Part shown: positions 33,192 to 46,169 of the stretch, piece after piece
Position numbering within the stretch: the first letter of the stretch is position 1
Layout of the letters: the number at the start of each line of letters is the position of its first letter
Origin: Trebouxia sp. TZW2008
Lineage: Eukaryota > Chlorophyta > Trebouxiophyceae > Trebouxiales > Trebouxiaceae
Direction: 5' to 3'
DNA: 64,000 bases
Assembly (NCBI GenBank): GCA_002118135.1
Contig: BDIU01000193.1
Location: 36,531 to 100,530 of the forward strand
Made by a program: the position numbers and the translations under genes
The notes under the pieces: model-generated
Databases searched by the model: none
Seen by the model: the letters and a program-made list of their open reading frames with translations, nothing else
Told to the model about the DNA's origin: nothing

Positions 33192-36100
33192 ATGATGCGT
33201 GGCATAGCACTAGCGAGCGTGTTGCTGCTGGTAGGACAGTCAGGGTGCAGCTTCAACGCCACGCATGTTCATCTGCAGCTGCTGACTATTGCTCCTGACC
33301 TTGCAGGCCCTTCTCAGCAGCCAATGTCTTGTAAGCGGTAAACACTATGCTCTTGCAGAGTTTCTCTGCACTGCTACCGTTTCACCGTTTCACTTCAGTT
33401 GGGTCCTTCGTGTTCAGAAGCCACTGCTATGCTGCGCAGGTGAACGTCTTTCCCGAACACTCTTGCAAACACAAGACTACTCGACCCCAGGGGAAGCACC
33501 AGCTCCCGCTCCAGAGGCACCAGCGCCTGCTCCAGCAAATTCATCAACTGACTCTTCGGCTCCCACGCCAGGCCCGGCTGCTGCAGACGACAGTGGGATA
33601 CCAGTATCGGCGCCAGCTGGTGCAACTGGAACAGACAGCTCAGCACCCGTGCCCGCGCCTGCTGAGGCAACTGCAGCGGACACATCAAGCAGCAGTGACA
33701 CACCTGCACCTGCACCTGCAACTCCTGATGCAAGCAGCACTGCCGAAGACACGCCTGCACCTGCACCTGCAACTCCTGATGCACGTGACACACCTGCACC
33801 TGCACCATCCGACGCCAACATAACTGGCAGCAGTAGCAGTGGCACAGACTCCATGGCTCTTGCACCTGCAACTGCAGGCAACACTGATGATGACACAGGT
33901 TCCATTGCACCTGCACCTGGAACTTCTGCTGCAGCCAACACCAACCCTGTGGGTGGTGGTAGTGACACAAGCTCAGTAGCACCTTCACCAGCAACTTCTG
34001 CAGCAGCCAACACCAACACAGTGGGCAGCGGTGGTGGCTCAACCTCATTGGCACCTTCACCAGCAACTTCTGCCGCAGCCAATACGAACACAATGGGCAG
34101 CAGTGGTGGCTCAACCTCATTGGCACCTTCACCAGCAACTGCTGCTGCAGCCAACACTAACACAATGGGCAGCAGTGGTGGCTCAAGCTCATTGGCACCT
34201 TCACCAGCAACTGCTGCTGCAGCCAACACTAACACAGTGGGCAGCAGTGGTGGCTCCACCTCATTGGCACCTTCACCAGCAACTGCTGCAGCAGCCAACA
34301 CCAACACAGTGGGCAGTGGCGGTGGCTCCACCTCATTGGCACCTTCACCAGCAACTGCTGCCGCAGCCAACACCAACACAGTGGGCAGTGGCGGTGGCTC
34401 CACCTCATTGGCGCCTTCACCTGCAACTTCTGCTGCCGTCAGCACTCACACAGGAAGTGGCCCTGCAGCGGGTCCTGGCAGCTCAGCAGCACTTCCCCCT
34501 GGAGCGGTAAGTGCATAGTTGCAACCTTTGCTTTTCAAGTTGCACCTGGGCCCCCTCCCTCCATGGCCCCCTGCCGGTCAGATCCCTACTCAAAATTGTC
34601 AGAAAGCTTGAGACAAGACTTGGCTTTTCTCTGATTGATGCCAAACAGCATAGTCCTTTCCTTGCTTTCCGTCTTGCTGTGTCATCTTTCACTTGTCGTG
34701 TATTTGGCTTGTTATGTAAGTCTTGGCTGACGATGCATCACTTGAAAAGCGCTCACTGATGCATCACCTGAAGAAAGAGGGATGACATGCTACCATCACT
34801 CGTATTGTTCAGACACAGCCTATACGCAATCGACACATTGTCTGTGCTGGCTGTATGCTGTCTCAAAATCCAGTAACGGCACAATGTTCTGCCAGATTGC
34901 CTAAATTCCTTTTGAGCGGACCTGTTGCCCTCACGTCTCAGCTGAAACGCTTATATCACCTGCCTGGATATGGCTGCAGGAAATGAGACTGTTGTTGAAG
35001 CCAGACACATTTTGTATCATCTCGCAATCATGTGTCAAGGCCTTCTTCTACCTACTGACGCTGTTTTTGCTGTTTGTAGGCGATGCCAACGTCTGATGCA
35101 ACTAGCCCTATGTTGTCTACAGCCAGCACAATTCCTGCTGTGTCAGCTGATGTCATGATACCCAGCTATGCCACAGTTGCGACCTTCGACCAGGATGCGC
35201 AGGCACAGGTAAACAATGCTAATGCTCCTGCTTGACATAGCAATGCTGTAGCAGGCACATTTGACTCACTTGAACATGGGTACATACTACTGGTGCTGCT
35301 GCTTGAGGCAGCAATGCTGTTTCATTGACCCAAACACATGTGTGCAGTGTTGACGGTGCGGCATGACGTAGCACTACTGCAGCATGCGCATTTAGTCAAC
35401 TCAAACCCTAGTAGATGATGCTGATGCTCATGCTTGGCGCAACAATGTGGCAGCATGCACATGTGACTCACTCAAAGCCTTTGGTGCAGCTTAAAGCCAC
35501 CATGACAGCCAACATTCAGAAGATCTCCGGGCCTGTGACAGTTAGAATCATCAATATTCGTGCTGGTTCTGTGATTGTGACACCTGTTGTGGATTTCCTG
35601 AATGGCAACCAAGCTGCAGCACAAGCTTACATCAAGGCTTTGGGCTCTGATACTTCATCCATTTTTGGCAGTGCCTACAGCACAACTGTGAATGCCAACT
35701 CCATCAAACAGATGACAGAGGCCAATCCAAGTAAGTATAAGTACCCTGATTTTTTGCCACAGTCAGTATGTCAAACACGATGCACCTGCTACCTACACAG
35801 CAATTCTAGGTGCTGTACCTACCCACACACCAGGCAAGGTTTGGAGCTTAGTGAAGCGCAGTGTTTGTTTGTCTTTTTCTTGACACATGGAGCCATGGCA
35901 TATCACGTCACACCAGTGTTTGTGTGTCTGCATCCAATTCAGAGTTGCATCAGCGTCTGAAGTACTGCTACTGTTGCAATGATACTTGTAACTATTCCTC
36001 TTCACTAAGTGTGGAATGCCATGCAGGTGTGACACAGTCACCTCCTCCTCCAGAGATCTTCTCACCTTCTCCTGAAGAAGAGTCTCCTTCACCTCAAATG

Positions 36101-36983
36101 GTAAGGCTTTCTCAAGGAGAATGTCCTGCAACCCAATCAGGCTATATGCAAATGCTAGCATCTAATCTTATGCGATTGACCTATAGGTGTCTCCGTCGCC
36201 AAACGTTGTAGCTGCAACAAACGCTACTGTGACCCCGGCTAAGACCATTCCTGCAGTGACGGCATCGCAGTCATTGGATGTCTACACAAAAGCCAGCTTC
36301 AACCAGACTGAGCAGGATAAGGTAATGACTGGCTGTGCATGATGCTGCATCTGACGTCACCTCTCACCCCTGGAAGCTTTTCAACAACATTGTATTGTTT
36401 CTGCAGTTCGTCAGTGCGATGACTGAGAACATTGAGAAGATTTCGGGGCCTGTGACAGTGACGCTCAGCAACATTCATGATGGATCAGTTGTCTTCACCT
36501 CCACTGTGGCCTTTTTGAATGGAAATTCAGATGCTGTCTCAGCCTACAAAACGGCCTTGACTACCAATGCACAGTCCATTTTTGGCACAGCTTATGCAGT
36601 GAAAGTGGACACGAGCTCCATCCAAGACGCCACAGTTGCCAACCCAAGTAAGTGTTGCTAATCATGTGTCATCAATCATGTGTTCTACTCACGTGTTGGC
36701 AATCATGAGCTTGATGACATGGAGTTGTGCTTTCAAGCCACAAGTTCCATGATGCACATCTGACTCTGCTCTGAGCTGTAAACTTTGTTCATCGATTGAC
36801 TGTTTGAGCCAAACCATACAACTGAACAGTGACTGTTCACTGCATTCAGCAACCAAGTGATCAACTTGAGTTGAATTGACGATTCTGTTGCCTGATGCAG
36901 AAGCCACAAGTGGAGCCAGTATGTTGTCTTTGAGCCTGGCTAGTTTGGCTGTTGCCATAACAACTCTCATGGCGATGGTGTGA
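33192..36983 (+). CDS. Secreted GPI-anchored AGP-like protein with two SEA-like domains
   Basis: Exons 33,192-33,230; 33,307-33,337; 33,440-34,506; 35,080-35,208; 35,490-35,730; 36,027-36,100; 36,187-36,321; 36,407-36,647; 36,901-36,983 total 2,040 nt (679 aa), all phases consistent. Signal peptide MMRGIALASVLLL continues through a 31-nt mini-exon at the same position and phase as in the 26.3 kb paralogue. The large exon encodes about 350 residues of AP/SP/TP repeats, including seven 24-residue units (core LAPSPATAAAANTNT), a classic arabinogalactan-protein glycomodule layout. Two SEA-like domains follow, with AGSVIVTPVVDFLNG and DGSVVFTSTVAFLNG. Between them lies SPSPEEESPSPQ. The tail ATSGASMLSLSLASLAVAIT looks like a GPI signal. 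Compared with the paralogue, it has gained the repeat and an extra domain pair. Function unknown; likely extracellular or wall. Confidence 0.87.
33979..34440 (+). repeat. Seven tandem 72-bp coding repeats
   Basis: GC(A/G)CCTTCAC recurs at 33,979, 34,051, 34,123, 34,195, 34,267, 34,339 and 34,411, exactly 72 bp apart. Each unit encodes 24 residues rich in Ala, Ser, Thr, Pro and Gly. Units are nearly identical at DNA level, implying recent expansion or homogenisation. Confidence 0.97.
35209..35489 (+). repeat. Four degenerate 60-70 bp repeats filling an intron
   Basis: Units at about 35,239, 35,308, 35,368 and 35,437 share the pattern AGCAATGCTGTAGCA(G/T)GCAC, then TTTGACTCACTCAAA. They occupy nearly the whole intron between the 35,208 donor and the 35,490 acceptor. 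Confidence 0.75.
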
Positions 36984-37694
36984 CAAACACATGTTTGACA
37001 AGCACTTAGTGTGCTTGATGCTACAGCAGTGTTGACAGGCTCTATAAAAGTCCTGTCGCTTGCATGTTTGTTTTTGCATGGCAGCAATGTGAATTGCATG
37101 CTCAGCGTTTTATTGACGTTCATCTGAGACCTTAAAAGAAAGACAAGGACAGTCAGTGGTGAACCACTACTTTACTCTTTTGCCTTGCTGCTAATAGCTA
37201 CCTATTTGAGATTGTTTGCTTGCAACAGGATTCACAGTCAATGGCATTCAATGCAACTACAATCACAGCTGCTTCTCAGCGCATGCAAGCAGCTTGATGC
37301 AGCAGCTGCAGTGAGCAGTGCAAATTGACTGCGTCTGTGCTGTTGCAATATCTGCACAAACGAATCTTTGAGCTTGCTATACGCAAGGGTTACTGAGTGA
37401 CTATTCCATTGCTCAACATCCTGCATGCGCTCGTTGGCAATGTTCTATGTCGCAACTCACGCCAATCCGTTGGCTAGGATTAGATTTGCCTAGCGCGTGT
37501 GGGTCTCGGTGGGACACGTGCTTAGTGAGACGGTGCGTAGCCGCCACTCTCTGCACCTAGATCCAAATTGTAAGCGCTCTCGAGGTGCTGCTCGAGGTCT
37601 GCATATCGTCTTGACGGCGTCGTGTTGCAGCTGCATGGTGTAGCCGTTCCTCTTGTGGCGGTGTCGGGGGGGATCTGGCAAAGTCGCAGTCCTC
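36984..37694. other. Spacer before the DUF604 gene
   Basis: 3' end of the GPI-protein gene and presumed promoter of the next gene. A TGTAA word occurs at about 37,570. A short upstream exon supplying a membrane anchor to the DUF604 protein could lie here, but I cannot identify one. Confidence 0.4.
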
Positions 37695-38852
37695 ATGTCA
37701 AGTTATAGTATGATCAGTCTGCAAGTTGTTTACGCCTTGTGCTCGAGCTTTACCACTGCGCCCGAGCGGATCCGACTTGTTTCTGAGTGGTGGAAACCTG
37801 GCTATCAAGGTGTCATGCTTGTAGACCAAATGCCTGATCTAAATTTTGAAAATCTCCCTCACGGACTTGCTCTGCAAGTCAGTTCCCAACCTTGGGAATT
37901 CGTCAGCGGGGCTGAGCGGTGTGCTTGGACACAAATTGCCGACGCCTTCAGCACATTTCCTCAAGCAGACTGGTTTGTTTTGGGGGACGACGACACTATG
38001 TTCATTCAGGATGCTGTGCAAATGCATCTCGCAAAATATTCAAGCTCGGAGAAATGGTACATTGGCTGCACGTCTGAAAGCGCCGGTCAAAACAGCCTGT
38101 ATGGCAATATCAGGATGAACAATGGACAAGTCATGAAAGACTTTGCTTTCGGAGGAGGCGGCATTATAATCAGTCGCGGTCTGATGGTGCCTTTGGCCCA
38201 AAATTTGCCAGACTGCTTGAGCAAATATTCTGGTTTGTTTGGCGGGGATCAGCGAATTGCGGTTTGTGCAAAAGAGGCTGGCGCTGAGCTCACCATCAAT
38301 CGAGGACTGCATCAATGTGACACATTTGCAGAGATCCCGTCAATGCTGGAGGCACACCCACTGACGCCCCTGTTATCGTTGCACAAGTTGGAACGGGTGC
38401 CGCTAAGTCAAGGCGGCACTTTGCTGCAAGTCATTGGCAGCATGCGAACTAATGCGTATGGTGTCATGCAACAATCAATTTGCAGCAGCTACTCGGGACT
38501 GTTTTCTGTCGCATCTGGTTTATCTGTCAGGTGGTGGGCTGCTGAAACGCACGTCAGCGTGTTTGACTTGACAGACTCTACAAAGCAGCATCAGCTTCCG
38601 ACGGACAACATGCGCCGCTTCAGTTTTTCGTCGAATATCACAGAGGACATGGGTCGATTTTCTGGCAATGCTGTGTTGAGTATTTACGTTGCAGATCATG
38701 CTGATAATTATACAAAAGTCCATAAAATAATTGTAAAGGAGCCTATAGGGCCAGCTCGCTGGCTGACAAACCAGAGGCTCACATGCCAGGCTGTGACTGA
38801 AATCCCATTCAACAAGACAATAATGCTTGACATGGAGCTGCCACAAGCTTAA
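37695..38852 (+). CDS. DUF604 / Fringe-like glycosyltransferase (GT31 clan), single exon
   Basis: A 385-aa open frame from ATG at 37,695 to TAA, intronless, which is odd for this window. It matches the plant DUF604 family: SEWWKPGYQGVMLVD near the start, the metal-binding WFVLGDDDTMFI, YIGCTSESAGQN, FAFGGGGIIISRGL, YSGLFGGDQRIAVCAKEAG, NRGLHQCD, and HPLTPLLSLHKLE, followed by a C-terminal all-beta part. The family is predicted to transfer sugars in the secretory pathway, with unknown substrate. The open frame continues about 42 nt upstream without an ATG, and no signal anchor is visible from 37,695. The true N-terminus may therefore lie in an unseen exon, or the copy may be a retroposed, anchor-less gene. 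Confidence 0.88.
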   Translation: MSSYSMISLQVVYALCSSFTTAPERIRLVSEWWKPGYQGVMLVDQMPDLNFENLPHGLALQVSSQPWEFVSGAERCAWTQIADAFSTFPQADWFVLGDDDTMFIQDAVQMHLAKYSSSEKWYIGCTSESAGQNSLYGNIRMNNGQVMKDFAFGGGGIIISRGLMVPLAQNLPDCLSKYSGLFGGDQRIAVCAKEAGAELTINRGLHQCDTFAEIPSMLEAHPLTPLLSLHKLERVPLSQGGTLLQVIGSMRTNAYGVMQQSICSSYSGLFSVASGLSVRWWAAETHVSVFDLTDSTKQHQLPTDNMRRFSFSSNITEDMGRFSGNAVLSIYVADHADNYTKVHKIIVKEPIGPARWLTNQRLTCQAVTEIPFNKTIMLDMELPQA

Positions 38853-41209
38853 ATTGATTAGTTGCTTGCTTGCAATGTCATGTCGTGCAGAAGGTTGCTG
38901 GCTTTCCTGAAGTGTCAGTATAAGATTTAGAGTGGCCTGCTTTTTTGCAGATGTTTGAAATATCCCAGTGAATGTGTGCTTTCGAAAGCTTGTGTACTCA
39001 ACTTATGGATTTTCCAGTGAAAAGCAGCTTGTGCGTCACAGGCTGTGTGATCTGTGTTCATTGCTGCCACAGATAGATCTGTCTATTCAGAGAACAATTT
39101 TGTGACAATGATTTCGTTTGGTCTGCCTTTAATGAAGCTTGTGGTGTTGGTCAAGCAAGCAATGTGCCAATGCTATAGATTGTCTGGTGGACTAGACCAG
39201 AAGTGACTGTCTTCAAACATGCTTGATTGAGTGTGCAAGCAGACTCACTGCCTTGTTGCTCATTTGATATCCACATCTGTTGCCCAACTTTTGGAAAGTG
39301 TTCACTTTTTGTCAGCTTGTATGAACTCTGACCCTGACTGCCTTGAAGTACTACATAAAGTCTGCCTAGATTTAAGGATGTACCGACACCATCTGGGGTG
39401 AAAATTTTGCTATAAATGCATGATCATGGCCTGAAAGTCCCCAATATTGCATACCTTGACACAAGAGACATTGGTACAAATGGTCTTGCTACATGCAGCA
39501 TTGAGCCCTGCTATACTGTGATGATACAGTATATTGCCAGCCTAAATGTGCACAGGCATGTGTGACAAACTGATGACACCTTGCACACTGATTGCATGTG
39601 TAAATGCGCGTCTCACACACAAGTTCTTCAGTGACGAGTGGCATGCTGAAGCCCAAACTGCAAGTAACCCTGAGGTCATCACCTAGATCAATTGCTAATT
39701 ATCTGTTCTGTTGCACCCTGCATCAGGCAACAAACAAACGTGAAGGTGTGCGCTCCTGGTGACTAGCCTCGGGCCTGACATCTGCAAAAGAAGTCTGCAG
39801 GTGTCTAGTGTCACCATTGCTGCAGATTGCAAGCTGACCCATCAATGTGAAGACTCACCTAAGCAACACCAGTTGATGATGATCTACAAATCTTGCATTT
39901 AGCTGCTGAGACCCAGATATGCCATTGTTGTGCAAGCCATCATGTATCATATATGATGCCAGGCACCTGCTTTGTTATTGCTGGTTGTTGATAAAGTCGG
40001 CTTGAGAAGGCTTCTATCTGTCAAGTCAGCTCAGCTTGATTATGAAGTTATGTCAATGCTGTAGCATGATGAGGAAGTGTCGTGTCTAGGCACAGAAGCC
40101 TCTCTCACACACAGTCATAGCCACACCTAAGTTAAATCCTGCACAGCTTTGGCTCCAAGTTACATCACAGGCCATCGAAGTGTGCTGCCATTGAGCACAA
40201 CAAGATGAGGTATGCCATTGTCCTGGTCATGCACAAAAGCAGAAAAGCCAAAATAGTTGCAACTTAATGAGCCATGTCATCAAAACAACCACCCAGAATT
40301 GTTCTGCTAGCTGCTCTTGTAAAGGCATGCTCCTGCTTTTGCGTTGCCTCATGCTACACAAATTGATATACCATCTGAAGCCTAGGCCCTTTTATCTCGT
40401 TGACATTTCCTCAGTGCAAAAAAAGATGGGTGGCTGCCACAGAATACAACCGATTCTGTGCTCTCAGTATCAGGCATCAAGATGCCTGATCAAATTTAAG
40501 CCTTCTGCTGTCGCTGGCTTGAGCTCAATCACGCTGCGGGCAAATTGTATTAGTTTTTGATTGCATCATCAGATTGGCATTGGAGCCTCAAGCCCAACTT
40601 TGGTTTTGACACGTAATGCTTGCTTGGGTAAAGCATGATTGCCGATATGAGTGTTTCTGATGGATTTCTGTCAGATTAAACATCTAGTTTGCTTACCCTG
40701 AGCCGTACCATTCACACATCGCTCATGCCTCTCACATTGGGGCTTTTGAGTGTACCAACTGTCCGATGGAGTTGTTTTGCAAAGATTTTGGGTTTTCCGG
40801 AAATGAAGGCAAAACTTTTGATGTCTTGTGCCGGCCCTGCCCTCAGGCAATCACCTGTCAGACGCAAGTTCCCTCGAAAGCAAGCCGTGTGTGACATCGA
40901 ACTCGGTGTTGGTGGCAGCAAGGAGATTTCAAAAAGCTCTGGACGCGGAGGCGCGAATTGCCTGCACGCACAATGCAGTCAAAATTCTAAAACAACCTTG
41001 ATTTGTGCTGGCCTGAGCTGCCTACATTGACCAGACCGCGAGCGGTGCTCAGGGACGTGTGGGGTTTGTTGATGCTGTAAGTTTTTCAATACAGCCTGTA
41101 AAGAAGGAGAAGCACCGTTTCGACGATCAAAGTGTCACAAACACCATTTGCAGCATGCAATGACAGTGAGCTCGACCGGTTGGATCCAAGCGAACAGTTG
41201 ACGCTGCAA
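38853..41209. other. Long gene-poor stretch
   Basis: About 2.3 kb with no supportable coding chain. One 97-codon plus-strand frame (40,267-40,560) and one 113-codon frame (40,689-41,030) lack recognisable features or splice context. Confidence 0.45.
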
Positions 41210-42745
41210 ATGGTACAGCGCCAACAGATACGGCTGTGTGATGCAGCGCGCGAGCCTGTTCTGCTCTTGTGTCTCATCGTCTTTAGTTGTGTGATCACCG
41301 TGGTCGGGTCACGCGAGACCGAGGAGGCTTTTTCTGACGCAGCCATTTTGAGAAAAGTACGCTCTTGCATGTTGCTGTGCGCCTGCTGAAGCTGTGTCCT
41401 GCGAACACCTGGCAAAGAGTTTCCAAAACACGCGTACAGATCGCAGTCAACAATGAAGTGATGATGTCCTTAGCAGACAGCGCTCTTCAAAGAGGCGCAA
41501 ACAGCACCGTTGAAATATGGGCAGCCGCCCTCGACAGAGCGAACATCACCAACGCTCTCCTTGTTGCGCTGGATGAAGAAGCGTGTGAATACTATTCTTC
41601 AGCTTTCCAAGGGCTTGTGATCACAGTGGCTTGCTGGCCAAACAGCCCCGAAGTAGGCTGTAGCCTGTGTCTTAAGCTATCTGATGACCGCTGCTTGCTA
41701 ACTGATACCGGTCATGTATCAGATGGCAAGGAAGCTGGAAGGTCGCAGCCCCCGTGATTTTGCTGGAGGCCAAAAATGGAACATAGCCCTGAAAATCATG
41801 GAATTCGGGTACCATGTATTTGTTATGGACACAGATATAGTGCTGCTGAGCAATCCTTTCGAGGGTCTAGCCCGTGACTCTGACGTTGAAGCCTTGTCTG
41901 ATGGTTGGGAGCGAAAATCTGCTGGCGGTAGAGGCTGTTCAAGCTTTGCAAGCAAGTACTGGCAGGCGTAGTTTCTGGACGCAAGTAGAGCTTGTGGTCA
42001 TGCAGGTGACTTCACCATGAATCCCACACCTGGGATTGGACATTATACTCATGGTCGCTATGAAGCAGTCTCTCTGAACTCTGGCACCTTCTATGTCAGG
42101 TCAACTGCTGCAGGACGGCGAGCAATACAGCGGACAGCTGACTTGGTACAAGCTGAGCCAGTTTGGGATCAGCAAGCATTCACAACTGTCATGATGCGCC
42201 CTTCCTTTCTTGAATATGAGGTGCTACATTGGTGCAGTTGTTGCTTGCACAAGCTGCGCGATGGGCAGTGCTTGCAACCCATATGCATTTGCCTGTCTAT
42301 GCGCGCTGAGTTGCCATCTTATGTAGATCAAAAGGATGTGAGTGCTACGTCATAGGGCAGCAGCATGGCATAGGCAAACAATGCTTCATTTCATGCAGGC
42401 CACCGGAGCAACTCTGCGGGTGCTTGACCCGCATCAGTATGTGAACAGCTTGGTGATGTATAATCAGCTGCGTCACAGGAAAGACTTGCCGATGCCCATC
42501 CTTGTACACATAAATTATCATGGTAAGAGAAAGCATGTTCAAATTCACCCCATGCATGCTTTCCTTTGCACCGCTTGCAGAAAAATCATGATTCTCAGAC
42601 ATGCAACCCTGTCACAACACTGTATGCAATGCACAAGACATGTGCTGATGTTGCAGAAAACAAAGCGCCGCGCATGCTAGCTGTGTTGCGCCATTTTCTG
42701 GAAGGTGATTCAGCAGAGCTAATGTCTCAGTCTGAAGGCAATTGA
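41210..42745 (+). CDS. GT77-type nucleotide-sugar transferase (Nucleotid_trans domain)
   Basis: Exons 41,210-41,356; 41,440-41,616; 41,723-41,927; 42,006-42,220; 42,399-42,522; 42,657-42,745 total 957 nt (318 aa), with all phases consistent and TGA stop. The N-terminus has a hydrophobic anchor (PVLLLCLIVFSCVITVVG, about residues 15-34), a type II Golgi topology. The conserved block order of PF03407 is present: IAVNNEVMMSLADSALQRG, ALLVALDEEA, GQKWNIALKIMEFGYHVFVM followed by the DxD motif DTDIVLLSNPF, RDSDVEALSDGW, LNSGTFYVRST, and VWDQQAFT. GT77 in plants includes arabinosyl- and xylosyltransferases of extensins and pectin; which sugar is used here is unknown. Near 41,440 the splice choice was made by phase; the family block starts right there. 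Confidence 0.87.
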
Positions 42746-45079
42746 GGTGTGGACAGGCTGACCTGCGAAGCATATATGGCTTGCCATGTGGTGCCACAGT
42801 ATTTGGGTGCTGAGCTCACGCTCGAGCAGGCAGTGTTATGACAAATGGATGTGGGTCAGCTCCTGTTGCCTTCTACTGGCAACTCGGCTGCGTGTAACCT
42901 TTTGCACCACCGTGTTGACATCGGCGTTAGCATGCAACACTTTTTGACGCAGTTGTCTAGCCTTGCATACTTCTGCAAGGCAGGAGCATAGTATCTGTTA
43001 CTGAACTTGTGATTTGACGTGCACTACAAACCAGTGCCAGCTGATGTTAAACATGCTCAAAACATAAGCCATACACATCTTGGTGGTAAGGAGGACTCTT
43101 GGCAACCACAGCAGCTAGCCCTGCTCAGGAGTGCATGTTCAAACGTGAATGTGGAAAGCACAACTCTCCTCTGTCCAGACAAGTGACAGGGTCGAACAAT
43201 CAAAGTTGTTGCCTGTCAACCGATCAGCACAGCAGCCGCAGCACTGGAACAGTCTGGTCTTCTGCCGTAAGTTGTGCTACCTTTTGTGGTGCATGTGTGG
43301 TGCCCATCACGCAATAAATGCCATTTTGCTTTTGAAGTGACTGTGCAGCAATTAGAGCCAGCCATCCTTGTATCACTTTGCAAACCTACCAAAGTAAACT
43401 TTCAAGCACAAGGAACCTCATGCGGCAGCATCAAAGCGCTGAGGCTCATGTCAAATTTGCTGTACACCATCCATGGCTGACAGGTGGAGGTCATGAGCCA
43501 ACAATACATGCTTGGTGCAAAACTGAATCGTTGATACATCGAAATTTGCAAACACCAACCAATCACAAAATTATTGCGACATATATAGTTTGAGTCAACA
43601 AGCAAATCATCAAACCCTGTTGCAGGAGTGGCTTGTGACAGATCACAGCACCTTCGACCAAAGAGTCATGCCACTTTTGCAACATGCCTGTATATTCTGC
43701 TTATTTACCAAAAAATAGACGCCACTGGACAGCTGTTTTGAGAAAAGAGGAATGCAATCAGTGAACATAGACTCACTACAGGCTCTCTTCTCTGCCATGA
43801 TGGGCGCTTTTACATCAGGCATTGACAGCCTCTGGTGTCAAGTCCTGAATGCACGAGTGATGAGCTGTTGATTGCAAGCAATACATTGTTGGCTGTGGCT
43901 GTCAACAGTCTGTCGCACGCTGCAGAAGCAATGAAGTCACATGAGCTCCAGTTGGGTGTGCGTGTGTGTGCCAGTGCTGCACCTAATTTTGGAGTTGTCT
44001 GATGCCTTCGGAAACCGAAGAGCTTATCAGTAACACGGGCAATGGCAGCTGTTGATGCCCAAAATGCTGGCTGCACAGGACGATGAAGCCAATGTGTCCA
44101 CTACCATGTGTCTGCTTGCAGCGTCCATGGGTCATTGGCATGCATGCAGCGTGTGTGAAGTAGTCTCATGGTATCTTGATACTTCATGTATGCGCTTTGA
44201 ACAGATTATACATACGTTCGACTTTGACTGCTGCTCAATGCTCATCAAAATGCAGCAATATCGCCAAGATCCTCAGCGTAGCTGCTGAGTTCACTATGCA
44301 GGTTGGTCAGGTTGCAATTTTACTCGTACGCAGGCTCACGCTGGTGTGCATGTCATCGCACACCTGGTGGCTGCGTGTGGTTTTGCAGCAAAAAATAGCT
44401 AATTATAAGCTGGCATGGCATGAGTGGGACGGCAGTTGAAGACAGAGTATCTGTTTGTGCAACATGGCATGCCATGTAACAGCAACAGCTTGCTCTAACA
44501 AGCAGGAATATGCATCTACCCCAGAGAAAGGCACTGTCCAGATGCTTGGCACTTTGGGCATAGCCAGGGAGCTGACATACACCAACTCTGCAGATGCATT
44601 GCCATGCAGACAGGACTGATGCAAAGCACACTTTGCAAGACAATCTCCCATGCCGCACCTTCGAGGGATGCTGATGCCAAGACACATGCATGCAGTGCAG
44701 CTCGAGAAGCTGTCCAGTTGATGCAACCTTTTGGGCAACCACATGCAGACCAATATAAAGCTCGACTCCAGACAGTGACATGTACAATCATCAAGCGCAA
44801 AGTGGAATCGTGTACTCTGACAGCTGATGTCACAATTTCTGGAGCTTGACAACAATAAACAGCATGGAGATTGTAGAGACCAAACAAAAGCAACAACTTG
44901 CAGGCATGCTTAATGCAAGCATGAGCAGAAGTGACAGTGCTTTGACACCTCTCAAATAAGGTCCTCAGATGCACTAAGCCTCTGCTCATGTCAAAGCACT
45001 GTGAACAGCACTGAAGGGTACGCTGCTATGCATAGCTAGCAGTAGCTGCTCAAATGCGCGCACATGCGCAGCAAAGGAC
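42746..45079. other. Stretch without a supported gene
   Basis: A plus-strand frame around 43,850-44,000 (LLIASNTLLAVAVNSLSHAA) looks mildly protein-like but has no neighbours in phase. Inverted words around CAGTGCTTTGACA occur at about 44,935-45,003. Otherwise nothing was seen. Confidence 0.4.

Positions 45080-46169
<1,090 letters not shown>

Noticed and set aside
33395..34445. Long minus-strand frames opposite the AGP-like exon
   Set aside because: Shadows of the repetitive GC-rich plus-strand exon, which closes in phase with eight other exons; the antisense frames have no such support.
44353..44989. Three overlapping minus-strand frames of 144-157 codons
   Set aside because: Cys/His/Trp-rich composition unlike the other proteins here, no shared motif and no exon context; probably chance.
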